Origin: Albugo candida
Lineage: Eukaryota; Oomycota; Peronosporomycetes; Albuginales
Direction of reading: 5' to 3'
Assembly (NCBI GenBank): GCA_040437565.1
Contig: JBDOQK010000042.1
Coordinates: 124,001-188,000 of the forward strand
DNA length: 64,000 bases
Shown here: in pieces, positions 12,790 to 23,686 of the stretch
Layout: the number at the start of each line of letters is the position of its first letter
Position numbering within the stretch: position 1 is the first letter of the stretch
Translations under genes and position numbers: made by a program
Notes under the pieces: generated by a model
The model's input: the letters and a program-made list of their open reading frames with translations, nothing else
Told to the model about the DNA's origin: nothing
Database searches by the model: none

Positions 12790-13250
12790 ATCACACTGTC
12801 CTCTCCTGCAACTTCAATGTACCTGTAGGCTGACGACAGCTACATTGGGCTATCCTTGTGACCATGCTTTTCTTCACCGATTAATACCGCTGTCTTCTAA
12901 TGATTTTGATCAGCATTGGTGGATGGTGCAGCCAATGCCAGTTCATGTTGAGGCTGGGACCATTGAGATAGCATTAAAGAGGATAATGATGAGTATGGGA
13001 ATGATTCGAATCATCGTAAGCGTGCGCTGCTAGACTATGTCTTGGCAGTCCCAGGGAAAGAAATTTACGATCCTGTGCAAGTGTGCACGCGTGGTAAGCC
13101 ATCGAGCTCAACGTATAGCAACTTCCATCGAAGTTTGAGCATGCTACTGCTGCTCTGAATGCTCCTGTGCATCGCCGAATATGTCGGAAATGCAAAAAGA
13201 CAAGACAACATGCCAGAACTTGCCGTCAAGAAGCAACAGAAGGATCAACA
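12790..13250 (+). mobile_element. MULE (Mutator-like) transposase C-terminal relic: SWIM and zinc-knuckle part
   Basis: In pieces of different frames the segment encodes GYPCDHAF, the tail of a SWIM zinc finger, then QHWWMVQP. About 80 codons on comes RRICRKCKKTRQHARTC, a basic C-x2-C-type zinc knuckle. This order (SWIM, linker, knuckle) is the C-terminus of MULE transposases. The same blocks in the same order occur at 33.9-34.6 kb (HQHWWLHQP, then RRCDRLKRVGHYSRRC), which supports the assignment. It is broken by frame changes and lacks the DDE core. The autonomous-type core is seen only at 29.3 kb. Confidence 0.65.
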
Positions 13251-15884
13251 GCACTAACAAGACGAGCAACACCTGCAGCAGTTAATCAAGTAGTGCAAAA
13301 TTTGCAGAAACCCAAGTTTTTGTTTTATTTAACCAGAAAAGGTGAGTACTGAATAACGATTCCCTTCTAAATAATATGAAGAAAAAACGATAAAGTTTAT
13401 CTGAGCATTGGCTATCAAATGTTAAGTAATGGGTGACGAAGTGACATTTTGTGATAAAACAAATCACGATATGTATATCCCTGACTGGCGGTTTGATAGT
13501 CATAGAAGGAGGTCCTGGGCCGCTCTTTGCAAAAATTGGTGAATTAGTGTGTAAGGTAGGGCTTCCATGGAGATAGAATAGAATCGCATAAAGGTGAGGA
13601 CAGTTCTTGGTGGTNNNNNNNNNNNNNNNNNNNNNNNNNNNNNNNNNNNNNNNNNNNNNNNNNNNNNNNNNNNNNNNNNNNNNNNNNNNNNNNNNNNNNN
13701 NNNNNNNNNNNNNNTAATATGAAGAAAAAACGATAAAGTTTATCTGAGCATTGGCTATCAAATGTTAAGTAATGGGTGACGAAGTGACATTTTGTGATAA
13801 AACAAATCACGATATGTATATCCCTGACTGGCGGTTTGATAGTCATAGAAGGAGGTCCTGGGCCGCTCTTTGCAAAAATTGGTGAATTAGTGTGTAAGGT
13901 AGGGCTTCCATGGAGATAGAATAGAATCGCATAAAGGTGAGGACAGTTCTTGGTGGTGCAGCTTTACTACTCTAGTAATGACGTCATTGTCGCTATTGTT
14001 ACTTACCGAATTATAGAATCAGTGAAGCAAAATGAAAGAGTCATCCACCCAGGAACCTCTGAGCATTGCGATCTGTGTATGAAGCTACATACATTATACG
14101 TCGCGCTTGTTCACGGAGAACAAAGATGTGTGCATTACTGATATATAAACCGAAGAGTGTATCAAGGGATGATAATTGTAAGCCGTCTTGTTTCTCTCAA
14201 GATGTCCGACATCATCGTTACCCGGCACCATTTCAACGTGCCGCGGTCAATCATATAAGAAAAGATTCATGCGCGTTTATCCTTCGAACCCACGAGTTAT
14301 CGTACGAGCATCCGATTTGCTCAGAAAAGCTATTATCGTACGGACGTGACCATCACCATAGACTTTTCTTTCAATTGAGCACGTAGAAGTAAGATATTGC
14401 CAAGGTGGCTTCAGGTACGTTATTGATAGCAAAGCTATCCCGTGTAGAAGAGAATCAACTCGTTTGGATGACATTCACGACCAAGATGGATCAGCTCGAA
14501 CTGAGCTTGCTCGAATATCAACTGAATTGCCAGCGATAATCAACTTTCGTAGCGGGTGGAGTGTTCCCATTCAAATTGGTTTTGGCAAAAGTACGACAAC
14601 TCAGGCTGTAGATTTCTTCCGAGAAGATTCAGTTCATCTTCCATGGACGAGACTATCCCACTCAATCCACTATCGTACATTGCCACTCGTAACTAATGAG
14701 ATCCTTTTACATCTGTATTTACTTTCGGCTCGGCTACACAATAGTCTGACTACTCTAAGGCTCATAACGTATTACCAATTGGCGTAATGCTCCAAGTCAC
14801 GGAGTCATAATATGCACCCGTTTTGTCTTAACGCAGGGTCTGAAGTGAGTAAAAGTGACATTTAATCGAGCTTATCGACCGTTCCAAGACTCTTTATATT
14901 TAGAGAATCTCGTATCAGGAGAAGTATCCACGTGTATTCGTACAACAAAAGTTGGGGAGGATAACCTTTTCTTACAAGGAAATGATTGTCAGTCTACTCA
15001 TATTACAGAAAATGAAGAAAGAGGAGCACAATGAGAGATTTCTACTTAGTTCGAGTCCTGACGTATCATATCGTTCAAGAAAACCCATGCTTATATATGT
15101 CGTCAACATCTGCGCGTTTGATACCGACATGCAAACGAATTCCATCTTTTCCGATTTAGTAACGAGATGGATGAGAGAAAAATATATGAAAGGGGCCATG
15201 AGGGATCCAACGGCGATCCTTGCACACAAGGCTTACCACGTAAACAGTGCAAAGTGTTCTCGCGCATTTCTTCGGCTACAGAATGTGGAGATACACGTGT
15301 ACCCATATCTTTCGTGTATCAGTGGAGTGAGAGCATATACCATACCTTTTAGAATGAACTGCCTGCGTTTTCAAGCACGCTCAGAAAGCGTCACGAAAGT
15401 GAATACCAAAAACCTTAGCCCACAGACTTTGTTGGCATGTTTGAAGAATCGACATACAGCGCTGAATTCGTCGCAGTAAGTTTAATCATCGGTCAAGGAT
15501 ATGTCTTCTCCATCAGGATAAAACTTTCGTTAGTATAGCGACTCATGTCAACAAAGGAGAAGGATGGGACGTGCTAATGCAGTCTCCTGACAATTCAGCA
15601 TTTATCGTGGCTCTTATTGCGTTGTACTTATCGACCTCAATATGTGATTGAATATCTGCTCGGATATGTCGACTGGAGATCTTAATACCCTGTATCATTG
15701 AACAACTGCGCTTCAGCGCCTTCCTTCCATGCTGCCTGGTGACATATAGCGACCACAAAGTTTCCTCAGAAGCCCAGTTGATGCTGAATGAGATTTATCG
15801 CTCGTACGCCGTCCATTTCACGGCTTCTGAGCTCATATTCTTTACATTATTCATCCGCATGAAAACAACTGCTGTTGTCCATCA
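13251..15884. other. Intergenic, no supportable gene; contains an unresolved contig overlap
   Basis: The 100 N gap at 13615-13714 is flanked by a 243 bp duplicate (13372-13614 and 13715-13957). The rest has only short frames. The longest open stretch (14952-15479) begins with a non-ATG codon, has no recognisable motif and overlaps an equally long frame on the other strand, so I do not call it. Decayed repeat DNA is the likely content. Confidence 0.5.
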
Positions 15885-16447
15885 ATGTAAAAGGCTTCTT
15901 CGGACAAGGCTCAGCATTGGTGACAATATTTTTCGCTAATGCTATGTCTAATTGGCCTGTGGTACAAATCGCAGCAGCTTTATACCTATTGTGAATTCTT
16001 AATCTTTGGACTGATATTTGAAGTTGGATGTGATATACTCTCATAACTACCAGCTTCGATAGCTAATTCTCACGGGAAAACCTTTTGGAAGCAGTACCGA
16101 TGCATGCCGGCTAATACAAAATATTGGAATAGCGGTAATCAATCTTGGAATCCAAGAGTGTGGGTCTACATACTCAGATAGCAGGTGGCAGATGGACAAG
16201 GGTAACACAAACATTTATATCGCAGCACCATACAATTGTTCACGTATCTGATTATCGACTATACGGACAATGGACACCGATGTATACATCTCACGTTTAG
16301 AAGCACAAATTATGGATTCAAAGACGACATGGAAGCCGTCGTTATGGCATTTTCTTATCAATTCTAATGTTGAAATCATTATTATATCTTCAATGTCACA
16401 TTCAGACGACATACAGATCAAAAGATGTCTCTTCAAGCGATGCAGCT
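15885..16447 (-). repeat. Left arm of a ~560 bp inverted repeat (partner at 27710-28268)
   Basis: Read on the minus strand, this segment matches 27710-28268 on the plus strand at roughly 95% or better, with scattered substitutions. The conserved blocks include translated pieces such as LIRKCHNDGFHVVFES and MYTSVSIVRIVDN, and later LQISVQRLRIHNRYKAA. The pieces are separated by stops in both copies, so it is an old dispersed element of unknown family rather than a gene. The outer (left) end lies near 15885 where the copies diverge. The inner end is cut by the gap at 16448-16547. Confidence 0.8.
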
Positions 16448-16547
16448 NNNNNNNNNNNNNNNNNNNNNNNNNNNNNNNNNNNNNNNNNNNNNNNNNNNNN
16501 NNNNNNNNNNNNNNNNNNNNNNNNNNNNNNNNNNNNNNNNNNNNNNN

Positions 16548-16665
16548 GCAAATATTTGTGTAGCGATTCAATTATCAAAGTCCCAATTCAAATTTTCTTC
16601 TCGTAAATCGGGCGCTTTGAAGACGGAAATCGGGTATGGAGCTGCAGTGACAACTGGTCGTATCG
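16548..16665 (-). repeat. Inverted copy of the 3' end of the 23687-24754 gene
   Basis: About 118 bp here is the exact reverse complement of 24658-24775, covering the last ~30 codons, the stop and about 20 bp of 3' flank of that membrane-protein gene. Identity ends abruptly at 16665 on one side and at the gap on the other. It is either a very recent inverted duplication of the gene end or a chimeric contig end at the gap. It is not an independent gene. Confidence 0.85.
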
Positions 16666-17432
16666 TATAAAGTGACAATGTCGTACGTAGCGCAATATTT
16701 CGAAACGGGAAAGAGTGTATGCGTTAGTTGGAAGGAAATATGACTAAGTTCACTTCAATTATAACTGTGAACATAGATAGATATTTCAAGTGTTTTTCAA
16801 AAATCAATTTTCGATTCTATTCGAATCGCTCCGTCTCTGCGAGTGACTTGCAGTTGCACTTTGTCTTGTCCCAAATTTATGTAACAGTCAAGGAAATTGA
16901 CTTTTTAATTCGTACTTAATATGACTTGTCCCGGAGTCATGAAACACGCATTGGATTGGAGCAAATTCACCGACAATTCAGAATATCAAACGCAGCAGTT
17001 GCATGGGACGCAAAAGTCTCGACGTCACAAATTCATGTTGAGTAGTAGTGAAGGGGTCTTCACGACAGCTTTATGGTGCAAATGATGGAGATGTACGTGT
17101 AAGAAGGGTACACGTAGTCACATGCACATTATCGATGTGTATGGACGATTAATGTCCAATGAGACAGAGGGTACGTGACCTCACTCATAGCTTGCGGGAA
17201 GAGCGCCAGCACGAAGACCCTCTATTACACGATATCCTCTAGAAATGCAACTCTGATCACACTTTACCGAAACCCTATCAATGTATCTGTGTCATCTGGT
17301 TTATGGCGACAGAATTCGGAACGCACAATCGTTACGAGTTTCATTTGGCGTGGGAATACATTTACGAAATCCTCTCACAGCTAAATCGCATTAAAACATT
17401 ATCAACACAGCGCGCAAAACCAAAGCACATTT
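16666..17432. other. Intergenic upstream of the first Cys-rich membrane gene
   Basis: No coding frame is supported. The stretch probably carries the promoter of the spliced gene beginning at 17433, but I see no motif I would name. Confidence 0.4.
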
Positions 17433-18258
17433 ATGAGAAACTTCAACCAAAGTTTACTCTATGTAACTTATTGTGGTATGTGACCATACCCTTTCTTTTC
17501 GAGTTATCATCGCTCATTTCGTAACTCCAGGTACACTTCTCCTTCACATTCGAGTCGACAAAGTAGATGGTCAATGTGCGAATTTGACGATGTGTTACAA
17601 AGGTGGCATTGTGGAAGAGCCTTGCACAATTCCACTCGGGTGTCCTGCATGTGTAACATTTAGAAATAGCGGATGCTTTGAGTTGGTCGACAATAAATGT
17701 AATTTTGGAGTGGATTGCACCGAAGCTTGGGCAAATCTTGGTACTCCGAAAGATTCAAGTAATTTGTCTACCGTCATTCCGACTCCGGTTGCTGCTCCGC
17801 CTACAATTCCAACAACACCTTCGAGTACAACTCATGGTACAGTACCGTTGGCAACTACACTGAAGCCTCCAATTACAGCTCCATCTGGAACGACAACGCC
17901 ATCATCTAATTCAGTAAGTGTGCCCTCCGATACTTCAAATAATGGAACAACACCAGCAAAATCTAGTACGAAGCACAAGTCAGAAATAACGACCGTATTT
18001 GCGATTCTAGGGGCTGCTATTGGTGTCATTGCTGTGGGTATCATCTTCTTGATACTTGTTCGGCGAACTGGAGTTCACGGGGACATGGACGACCTCGTGA
18101 CGACCCCACCAATGAGTAAAAGTGGCCACGGGACACAATACGCGAAGTCAGCACCAAGTGGAAGTAGTGTGCCACCTTTGTCTCATGGAACACATAAGAT
18201 CGCTCGGCCGGTGATTGTCGGGCAACATCTCAGTCATCCAAGAGCATTTGAATTGTAG
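17433..18258 (+). CDS. Cys-rich type I membrane protein, two exons, 256 aa
   Basis: Inferred exons are 17433-17475 and 17531-18258, with a 55 bp intron (donor GTATGT, acceptor CTCCAG). The join keeps the frame and builds a hydrophobic signal-like start. The predicted exported part has the cysteine order C-x5-C, C-x5-C-P-x-C, C-x7-C and ends in CNFGVDCTE. A Thr/Ser/Pro-rich stalk (about 100 residues, mucin-like, with N-glycosylation sequons) follows. Then comes one membrane segment of about 24 residues (VFAILGAAIGVIAVGIIFLI) and a cytoplasmic tail of about 60 residues. The gene at 24814-25804 has the same plan, cysteine spacing and intron phase, so the two are paralogues. Likely a cell-surface glycoprotein; ligand and function are unknown. 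The open frame alone would begin at a GTG, which is why the upstream exon is needed. Confidence 0.75.
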
Positions 18259-18512
18259 AGATAGATCGTTGCTTATTATGTTGACATCATTTTCGTAATT
18301 AATTAATAGGTGCATGTCCATTCTTGACATGAACTGGATCCTACTTTACGTTCGACCACACCACACCGTTCGTCTGCATGACTAAAAAGCGTCTGCTAAT
18401 TGATTCGAATCGNNNNNNNNNNNNNNNNNNNNNNNNNNNNNNNNNNNNNNNNNNNNNNNNNNNNNNNNNNNNNNNNNNNNNNNNNNNNNNNNNNNNNNNN
18501 NNNNNNNNNNNN

Positions 18513-20203
18513 CAGCGTGCCGCAATCCAAAATATGGACCGGCAGATATGATACTATACGTCAACACCGATACATTCCGCGTGCATCAGTCGGTCTTCCA
18601 TCAGAAATGCACACAGTTCCAACACATTCTGGCCAAGGTTGTTGGACAACCAGTCATTTCTCAGAGCGATCAATGCATTCGACGAGAATCAAGCGATTAT
18701 GATTTCATCACAGCTCCATTCCATTTCCATAATATCGGTCAAAAGCCTCCATCTTCCTCTTCCTTTTCTGAGGGCACGCACCCTTCACCTACTTCCACAA
18801 TTCATCAAGATGTATCTTGCAAGCAACTTAAACTTCGTCTATGTAATGCCAAGAGCGCATTGATCTCCTCCATGATCGACTATATGTATACCAGCCAACC
18901 GTATCGATGTCTTGTTCGACTTGCAACTGCTCTGAATAAAAAGTCTCAAAGTTGGACACCGCCATCTACAATTCCAACCCATGAATTGATGCAATTAATT
19001 GATTTGTGCCAGTATTTCGGCATACATTGCGATTTTTTTTCTCAGATATTTGATTTGGCGATACAAAACGATGAAATCAATCTGCAAATGTTAGTCAATC
19101 TTTTCTTTGTGTGCATGAGAATCCCAAGCAAAGTTGCCCAAAGAAAGCTCACGGATCGCCTCACGTATCACGTCGTAACGAAAAAAATGCGACGCTCAGA
19201 ACAGCAATCGTTTTCGCCGCTTTATCGCCTAAAGGAAATCGCTGATCAACGTGTGTATGAGCACGCAATGTTAGCAATGTCCCGCTACCTTCAGAAACTA
19301 AAGCAGAAAGCTTGGCCGATTCTTTGCAATTCAATCACAATGTGGCTTCATCAGCGCTCTTTATCGCTCATTAAGTTGCATCAGAAGAGTGCAAAGTGGC
19401 ATCCACACATTCGCTTCAATGTAAACCTCGGACATAAGAGAGATTATATTGTCGCTACGACCGTATTCCAATTCAACGTGTACCAATTTCAAATTCGATT
19501 AAATCTTGATCCCAATGATCCGATACAATGGCGAATACTTCAAATAAAAGACCGCAGTGAGTCTTTGTCGTTTGTGTTTCGTGGACGCGTAAAAGTACAG
19601 TTTGAGACTGCACAATGTGCGAGTGCGGTCGCAGAAATTCGGTACACAAACACACAACGCAATGTGCGACACGACCGATGGCATTCGCTTTGGGACAATG
19701 ACGAGTCGCTCATGACACATTCGTGGAAGGAAATCGAGCAATTTGTGTGTACAAAGGCACTATTGCGTGTGCGTGTGATTGGGAATGTGTTTGTGTGGGC
19801 GAATCCGCTCTGTAATTTGTATCATTTTCTGCTCGCGTCGACGCTTTTCACAGCTTCTAAACAGAATGAGAAGGCTTTAGAGGCAACACTATCACAACTT
19901 TCATTCGATACGTTGGAGAGTGTGCTTCAAAGTGATAACTTGAGATGGGAGTCTACTTCTGAAAGTGATTTGGCGATATGGATCGCAACATTCGCAAAAC
20001 GATTAACGCCATCGGAAAGATTGCCGTTACTTGGAGCAATTCGATGGGACTTTGTGGATGAGAAAACACACAGTCACGTGATGGAATTGTTTGGCGATTT
20101 GGATATGCGGTGCGTAATGGAGCAATCGTGTGACATGGAACGAACTCATTGTCTTAAAAAAAAACGGAAAAATCTTATTTATAAAGTGAGACCGACCACT
20201 TGA
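18513..20203 (+). CDS. BTB/POZ-BACK-like domain protein, 5' end lost in a gap
   Basis: An open frame of about 560 codons runs out of the gap at 18413-18512. The first ATG after the gap is at 18548, but the frame is open before it (a segment ending GPADM) and ILYVNTDTFRVHQSVFHQKC is already the first strand and helix of a BTB fold. The true start therefore lies in or before the gap. An ATG at 18378 followed by 11 open codons up to the gap is a good candidate. After BTB there is a Ser-rich insert, the second half of BTB (about residues 95-130 from 18548), then a helical BACK-like region. The C-terminal half is a beta-rich region I cannot name. The end has a lysine run near KKKRKN. BTB-BACK proteins usually serve as Cullin-3 substrate adaptors; that role is inferred here. 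The stop lies 13 bp before the next start codon. Confidence 0.7.
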
Positions 20204-20216
20204 AATCTGAATTCAC

Positions 20217-20903
20217 ATGAAACTGTGGCGAAGACGAAAAGAAGTCGAGAAAGAAGAGCGTCGAGCAAGTCTTTGGGATGAGCAAGCGGATGCTTATTGG
20301 AAACGGATGGAGCCATCCAGGAAACGAAAACGATGGCGTGTACAGTGCGTGCTTCTATGTGTGTTGATAGTCACACTCGTTTTTGGCGCGATGAATTGGA
20401 GACAGTATGGTGGCTGGGATAGCTGGCAACTCGCAGAAGAAAGGAGAAGTGATGAAATGGGAATGAATATGACACAAGCTCAACAGGATACGTGGAAAGA
20501 TACTGTGGACGAGAAAATACGCGCAACATGTCGTGTTCGCGGTGTTCAAACGCGGTGGCATGAAGAAATGTGTCGGAATGTTTGTCAGAGGTAACAAGTC
20601 AATTGTTTGTTGTTTTCTCAATAATGTAAGCAATGTGTGGACAGAGATAATTATGACGCAGCGTGTATGAATGGATGCTCCTTTGGATCGATCACAGTCA
20701 CAAAACTTGTGTGTGCGTATGGGAGCAAGTCATCCCTCCCGAGCACGTGTCCTTTTGCCGTGGACTGTAGTGGAGCGTGTCGAGTGTATGAAGAGGAAAT
20801 GGGGTATGCAAGCGCCGCTAGCAGTTGTGAGAGCGCGTGTACGTCGATTTTGGCCTCTTCGTGTGCACGCGTCCTCGAAATTCTTAACGATCTTTTATTA
20901 TGA
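20217..20903 (+). CDS. Cys-rich single-pass membrane protein (signal-anchor type), two exons, 210 aa
   Basis: Exons 20217-20590 and 20645-20903 are joined across a 54 bp intron (donor GTAACA, acceptor GGACAG). The join is in frame and extends a cysteine pattern from one exon to the next. The first ~43 residues are very basic and charged, followed by one hydrophobic segment (about residues 44-60, VQCVLLCVLIVTLVFGAMNW). This suggests a signal anchor with the C-terminus outside. The exported part has 12 cysteines, many as C-x3-C (CRNVC, CMNGC, CSGAC, CESAC). The last two pairs are spaced C-x3-C-x15-C-x3-C. A CPFAVDCS segment matches the C-x-[FI]-[GA]-VDC-[ST] segment of the type I proteins at 17.4 and 25.8 kb. 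Only 13 bp separate its ATG from the upstream BTB gene's stop. Function unknown; probably surface or secretory. Confidence 0.72.
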
Positions 20904-21373
20904 ATTCAAATGCGATTTTCGGCTTTATTCTTGTCCAATGTGAAATGTCTTGTCTAGCATGAAAAGTCGAGTCAAAGGTGACATTCTCGTCAGTCATTGC
21001 ATGACGCAATTCAGATCGAATTGCAGTTGCTAAAAAGTGATCGATTTGGTGTCCTCTTCACACCTTTTTGGCTTCTGTAAAGGAGGTACAATTATCTTGA
21101 TTGGCGCTAACATCCAGATATTTATCTGCATACTTGCTGTGTCATTCAAATTCCGTCAATTGATGTGTGTCTCTTTTGCAACTGTGTTGTGTATCGCTTA
21201 AAGTGGGAAAAAAATGTGCAACTTGCTCCTTAAATGCCAAAAATTGAAAAGGAAAACACAGAAGAAATGCGGAGGGTTTGGGAGCGCACATTGTTGTTGT
21301 GCTGAATATTTTTTCTCGAGAGTGAAGTGATCTTCATTCTTCAATTTTCTGCTTTCAAGTAAGAGCTTTACGA
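20904..21373. other. Intergenic between Cys-rich gene and RWP-RK gene
   Basis: About 470 bp without a frame of note. It is pyrimidine-rich near 21330-21360, just before the RWP-RK start. No motif is named. Confidence 0.4.
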
Positions 21374-21859
21374 ATGGATTTCAGTATCAAACTGCCGCGG
21401 ATGAGCCCACCAGCAAAGACACGTGCAGTTCCGAACGCAATGTATTACAACATGGATCAGATTTTGTGTGATTCGAATCGTGATTCAGTCGCTGGAAGCA
21501 AGAGATCCAAGCGATCTCGTTTGGTATATGATTTTCCAATTCACGTGTTGAGAAGATATTTCCATATTCCACAAAGACACGCCGCACGTCAATTGGGATG
21601 TTCTGTGATTACATTGAAGAGAAATTGTAAACGACATGGAATTCGGTGGCCTTTTCGGAATTGGAAAGCACAGGGAGGGCTTCTTGATGGAAAATTTGAT
21701 TTGAATTGTGAGTCACGAGAGGCCGATTGGATTGATTTTGCAACAAGGCAATTTGAAGATTGTGAGAATAAAATGTCGTGTGAGAAAACAAAAGCTGCAA
21801 TTGCATTCTCGCGCTTGCCATTTGACTGTATGAAAGAAAATCAAGCAAGATTTGAATGA
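21374..21859 (+). CDS. RWP-RK domain protein, 161 aa
   Basis: An uninterrupted ATG-to-TGA frame. Residues about 52-98 form an RWP-RK domain: a helix ending AARQLGCSVITLKRNCKRHG is followed directly by IRWPFRNW, the diagnostic RWPxR tail. RWP-RK proteins are DNA-binding regulators known from plants (nitrogen and germ-cell control), algae and slime moulds, and they are numerous in oomycetes. The protein is short: the domain plus a basic leader and a 60-residue tail, without PB1 or other extra domains. A nuclear transcription factor role is the family expectation; targets are unknown. There is no sign of truncation, although the gap at 21985 follows closely. Confidence 0.85.
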   Translation: MDFSIKLPRMSPPAKTRAVPNAMYYNMDQILCDSNRDSVAGSKRSKRSRLVYDFPIHVLRRYFHIPQRHAARQLGCSVITLKRNCKRHGIRWPFRNWKAQGGLLDGKFDLNCESREADWIDFATRQFEDCENKMSCEKTKAAIAFSRLPFDCMKENQARFE

Positions 21860-22157
21860 CGGAAGCATTTTTGTGAATTGTGCAACGTAATAGTGTGCTT
21901 ATGGATGTGGCAGAGAACATAAAAGTAGGATGAGTGTGGAAGTAGTATACATGTATAGAGAAAGTATACGTAAGTGAACTGTGGNNNNNNNNNNNNNNNN
22001 NNNNNNNNNNNNNNNNNNNNNNNNNNNNNNNNNNNNNNNNNNNNNNNNNNNNNNNNNNNNNNNNNNNNNNNNNNNNNNNNNNNNGTGAACTGTGGGAACA
22101 GCAAACCGTAAGAAAAAGTATTTTTTGATCGAGCCTACTGTCCAAACTCTTATCGTA

Positions 22158-23465
22158 ATGGGGCAATCGCTTTTATTGTGCGGTTTCTTCTACACGCTAT
22201 TGCGAACAATACTTTCATGTACCGACTTTTTACTGAACACTTCGCTGCCCGACACTGTCATCAGCGCTCGGACAATGGACTACTCTGTAGATCTACAAAC
22301 AAGTGTTGAAGTGATTCCTCAGCATACCATATTCCATGATCTTCCAGTATACAAGTGTTCCGATTGCCCAAATGTACAATGGTCAAACACGTACGGATTT
22401 CTCGCATTCAACATGTTTGGACTCAATGTGGCGTCTGATGGAATGAATGAGAAGGGATTATCGGCAGCTTGGCTTTATTTGTATGCAACACGTTATCCAT
22501 CGATACGTGCGGAGGAACGTACCACTTCATGGTCCCACGTACCCAATGGTACTCGTCCCATTATTACGTCTCTTTGTTCGTACCTTCTTGGTACATTCGC
22601 ATCGGTGAGGGACGTAAGAAATGGATTGAGTGACATCAAAATCGCTGAATTTGACGTTCGCATTCAGAATGTGTTGTTTCACAGTAAAAAGCTCGATAGA
22701 GTGCCACTTCATGTCACTATTCACGATGCTGAACGAAAGACTTTGGTCATTGAATTTATTTCCGGGAAAATGGTCCTCTACAATCATCTGAATGAGGTTT
22801 TGACCAATGATCCTCCATTAGATGAGCAAATTGCGTTGGAAGAAGAACCTTTTGACGAAGACAAAACACTTCCAGGTGGTTATAGTTCCATCGCGCGTTA
22901 TCAGAGAGTATTTAGACTGAATCAGCTTGTGCGGATGGGATACAGTGTGCTCACCAACGCGTCTTATTTACAAGGAACGACTGAGCAAATCGCTGTCTCA
23001 ATGGCATATCATATTCTCAACACAGTGGTACTTCCTCCCATTGAAATTAAAACAGCAACACAATGGACAATTATCAGAGATCATAAGCGACGAAAAGTGT
23101 ATTTTCAATCTACTCAGAATCAGGTTCCACGACTCGTCGATTTATACGCAATCGATTTCCAAAATCCATCAAGTCGGGGAATGATTCCAATTACCGCAGG
23201 TACATGGTACCAGAATGTGACATCGCTATTGCAAGACCCATCCAATTTGGCACATACATTGGATCTGCCTCCTCGTTCCCACGTTGCGAGTGAGCTGAAT
23301 GACTCAATCTCATTCCAAACCGCTTCTCATTCGTCAAAAAGCGCTGTTTTCTCTATACAATTTCTCATTGCTTCAATTTGCGCGGCAGGGGCAATGGGCA
23401 GTATGTGTACACTTCTCTATTTGCGTGCATACTATCGTCGCACAATGTACATGCCCATCGCCTAA
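22158..23465 (+). CDS. Choloylglycine hydrolase-like Ntn hydrolase, membrane-anchored, 435 aa
   Basis: The first ATG in frame is 22158; the frame is also open 22 codons upstream to the gap, but only through a GTG. The first ~20 residues are hydrophobic and are followed by SCTDF. A cysteine that becomes N-terminal after processing is the nucleophile of the linear-amide C-N hydrolase (choloylglycine hydrolase, penicillin acylase) family. Further family blocks follow in order: ISARTMDYS (Arg and Asp near the active site), a segment ending AFNMFGLNVASDGMNEKGL, VLTNDPPLD (the TN-P block), LPGGYSSIARYQR (the LPGd-SS-RF block) and ATQWTIIRDH. It should cleave an amide bond in a lumenal or outside compartment; the substrate is unknown. 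Unusual is a C-terminal hydrophobic segment at about residues 397-420 with a short basic tail, which would anchor the enzyme in a membrane. Confidence 0.85.
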   Translation: MGQSLLLCGFFYTLLRTILSCTDFLLNTSLPDTVISARTMDYSVDLQTSVEVIPQHTIFHDLPVYKCSDCPNVQWSNTYGFLAFNMFGLNVASDGMNEKGLSAAWLYLYATRYPSIRAEERTTSWSHVPNGTRPIITSLCSYLLGTFASVRDVRNGLSDIKIAEFDVRIQNVLFHSKKLDRVPLHVTIHDAERKTLVIEFISGKMVLYNHLNEVLTNDPPLDEQIALEEEPFDEDKTLPGGYSSIARYQRVFRLNQLVRMGYSVLTNASYLQGTTEQIAVSMAYHILNTVVLPPIEIKTATQWTIIRDHKRRKVYFQSTQNQVPRLVDLYAIDFQNPSSRGMIPITAGTWYQNVTSLLQDPSNLAHTLDLPPRSHVASELNDSISFQTASHSSKSAVFSIQFLIASICAAGAMGSMCTLLYLRAYYRRTMYMPIA

Positions 23466-23686
23466 GTCGTTATAGCTCTTTCCTAACATATTTATCACAA
23501 TCCCACACTCAACGATCGTCACATTGTATCAAGTGCCACTCTCAAGCGTACTCAGTCGCAATTAAAGACGATCCACTCTCTTCCTTGAGCATCTTTTTTG
23601 TCCTATCGCAACGTCCTTTTGACAGAATGTCGGTCCTTTTAGACATCACATCGATTCCGCCCAAAATCAACTCTTCTTCCAACTCA

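Noticed and set aside
14952-15479. 175-codon open frame
   Set aside because: Begins without ATG, has no motif or composition of a gene, and the region is repeat debris.
23378-23686. Extended N-terminus of the 23687 gene back to 23378
   Set aside because: Begins with TTG inside the previous gene's coding region; family comparison puts the start at MGSYL. The ATG at 23627 remains an alternative.
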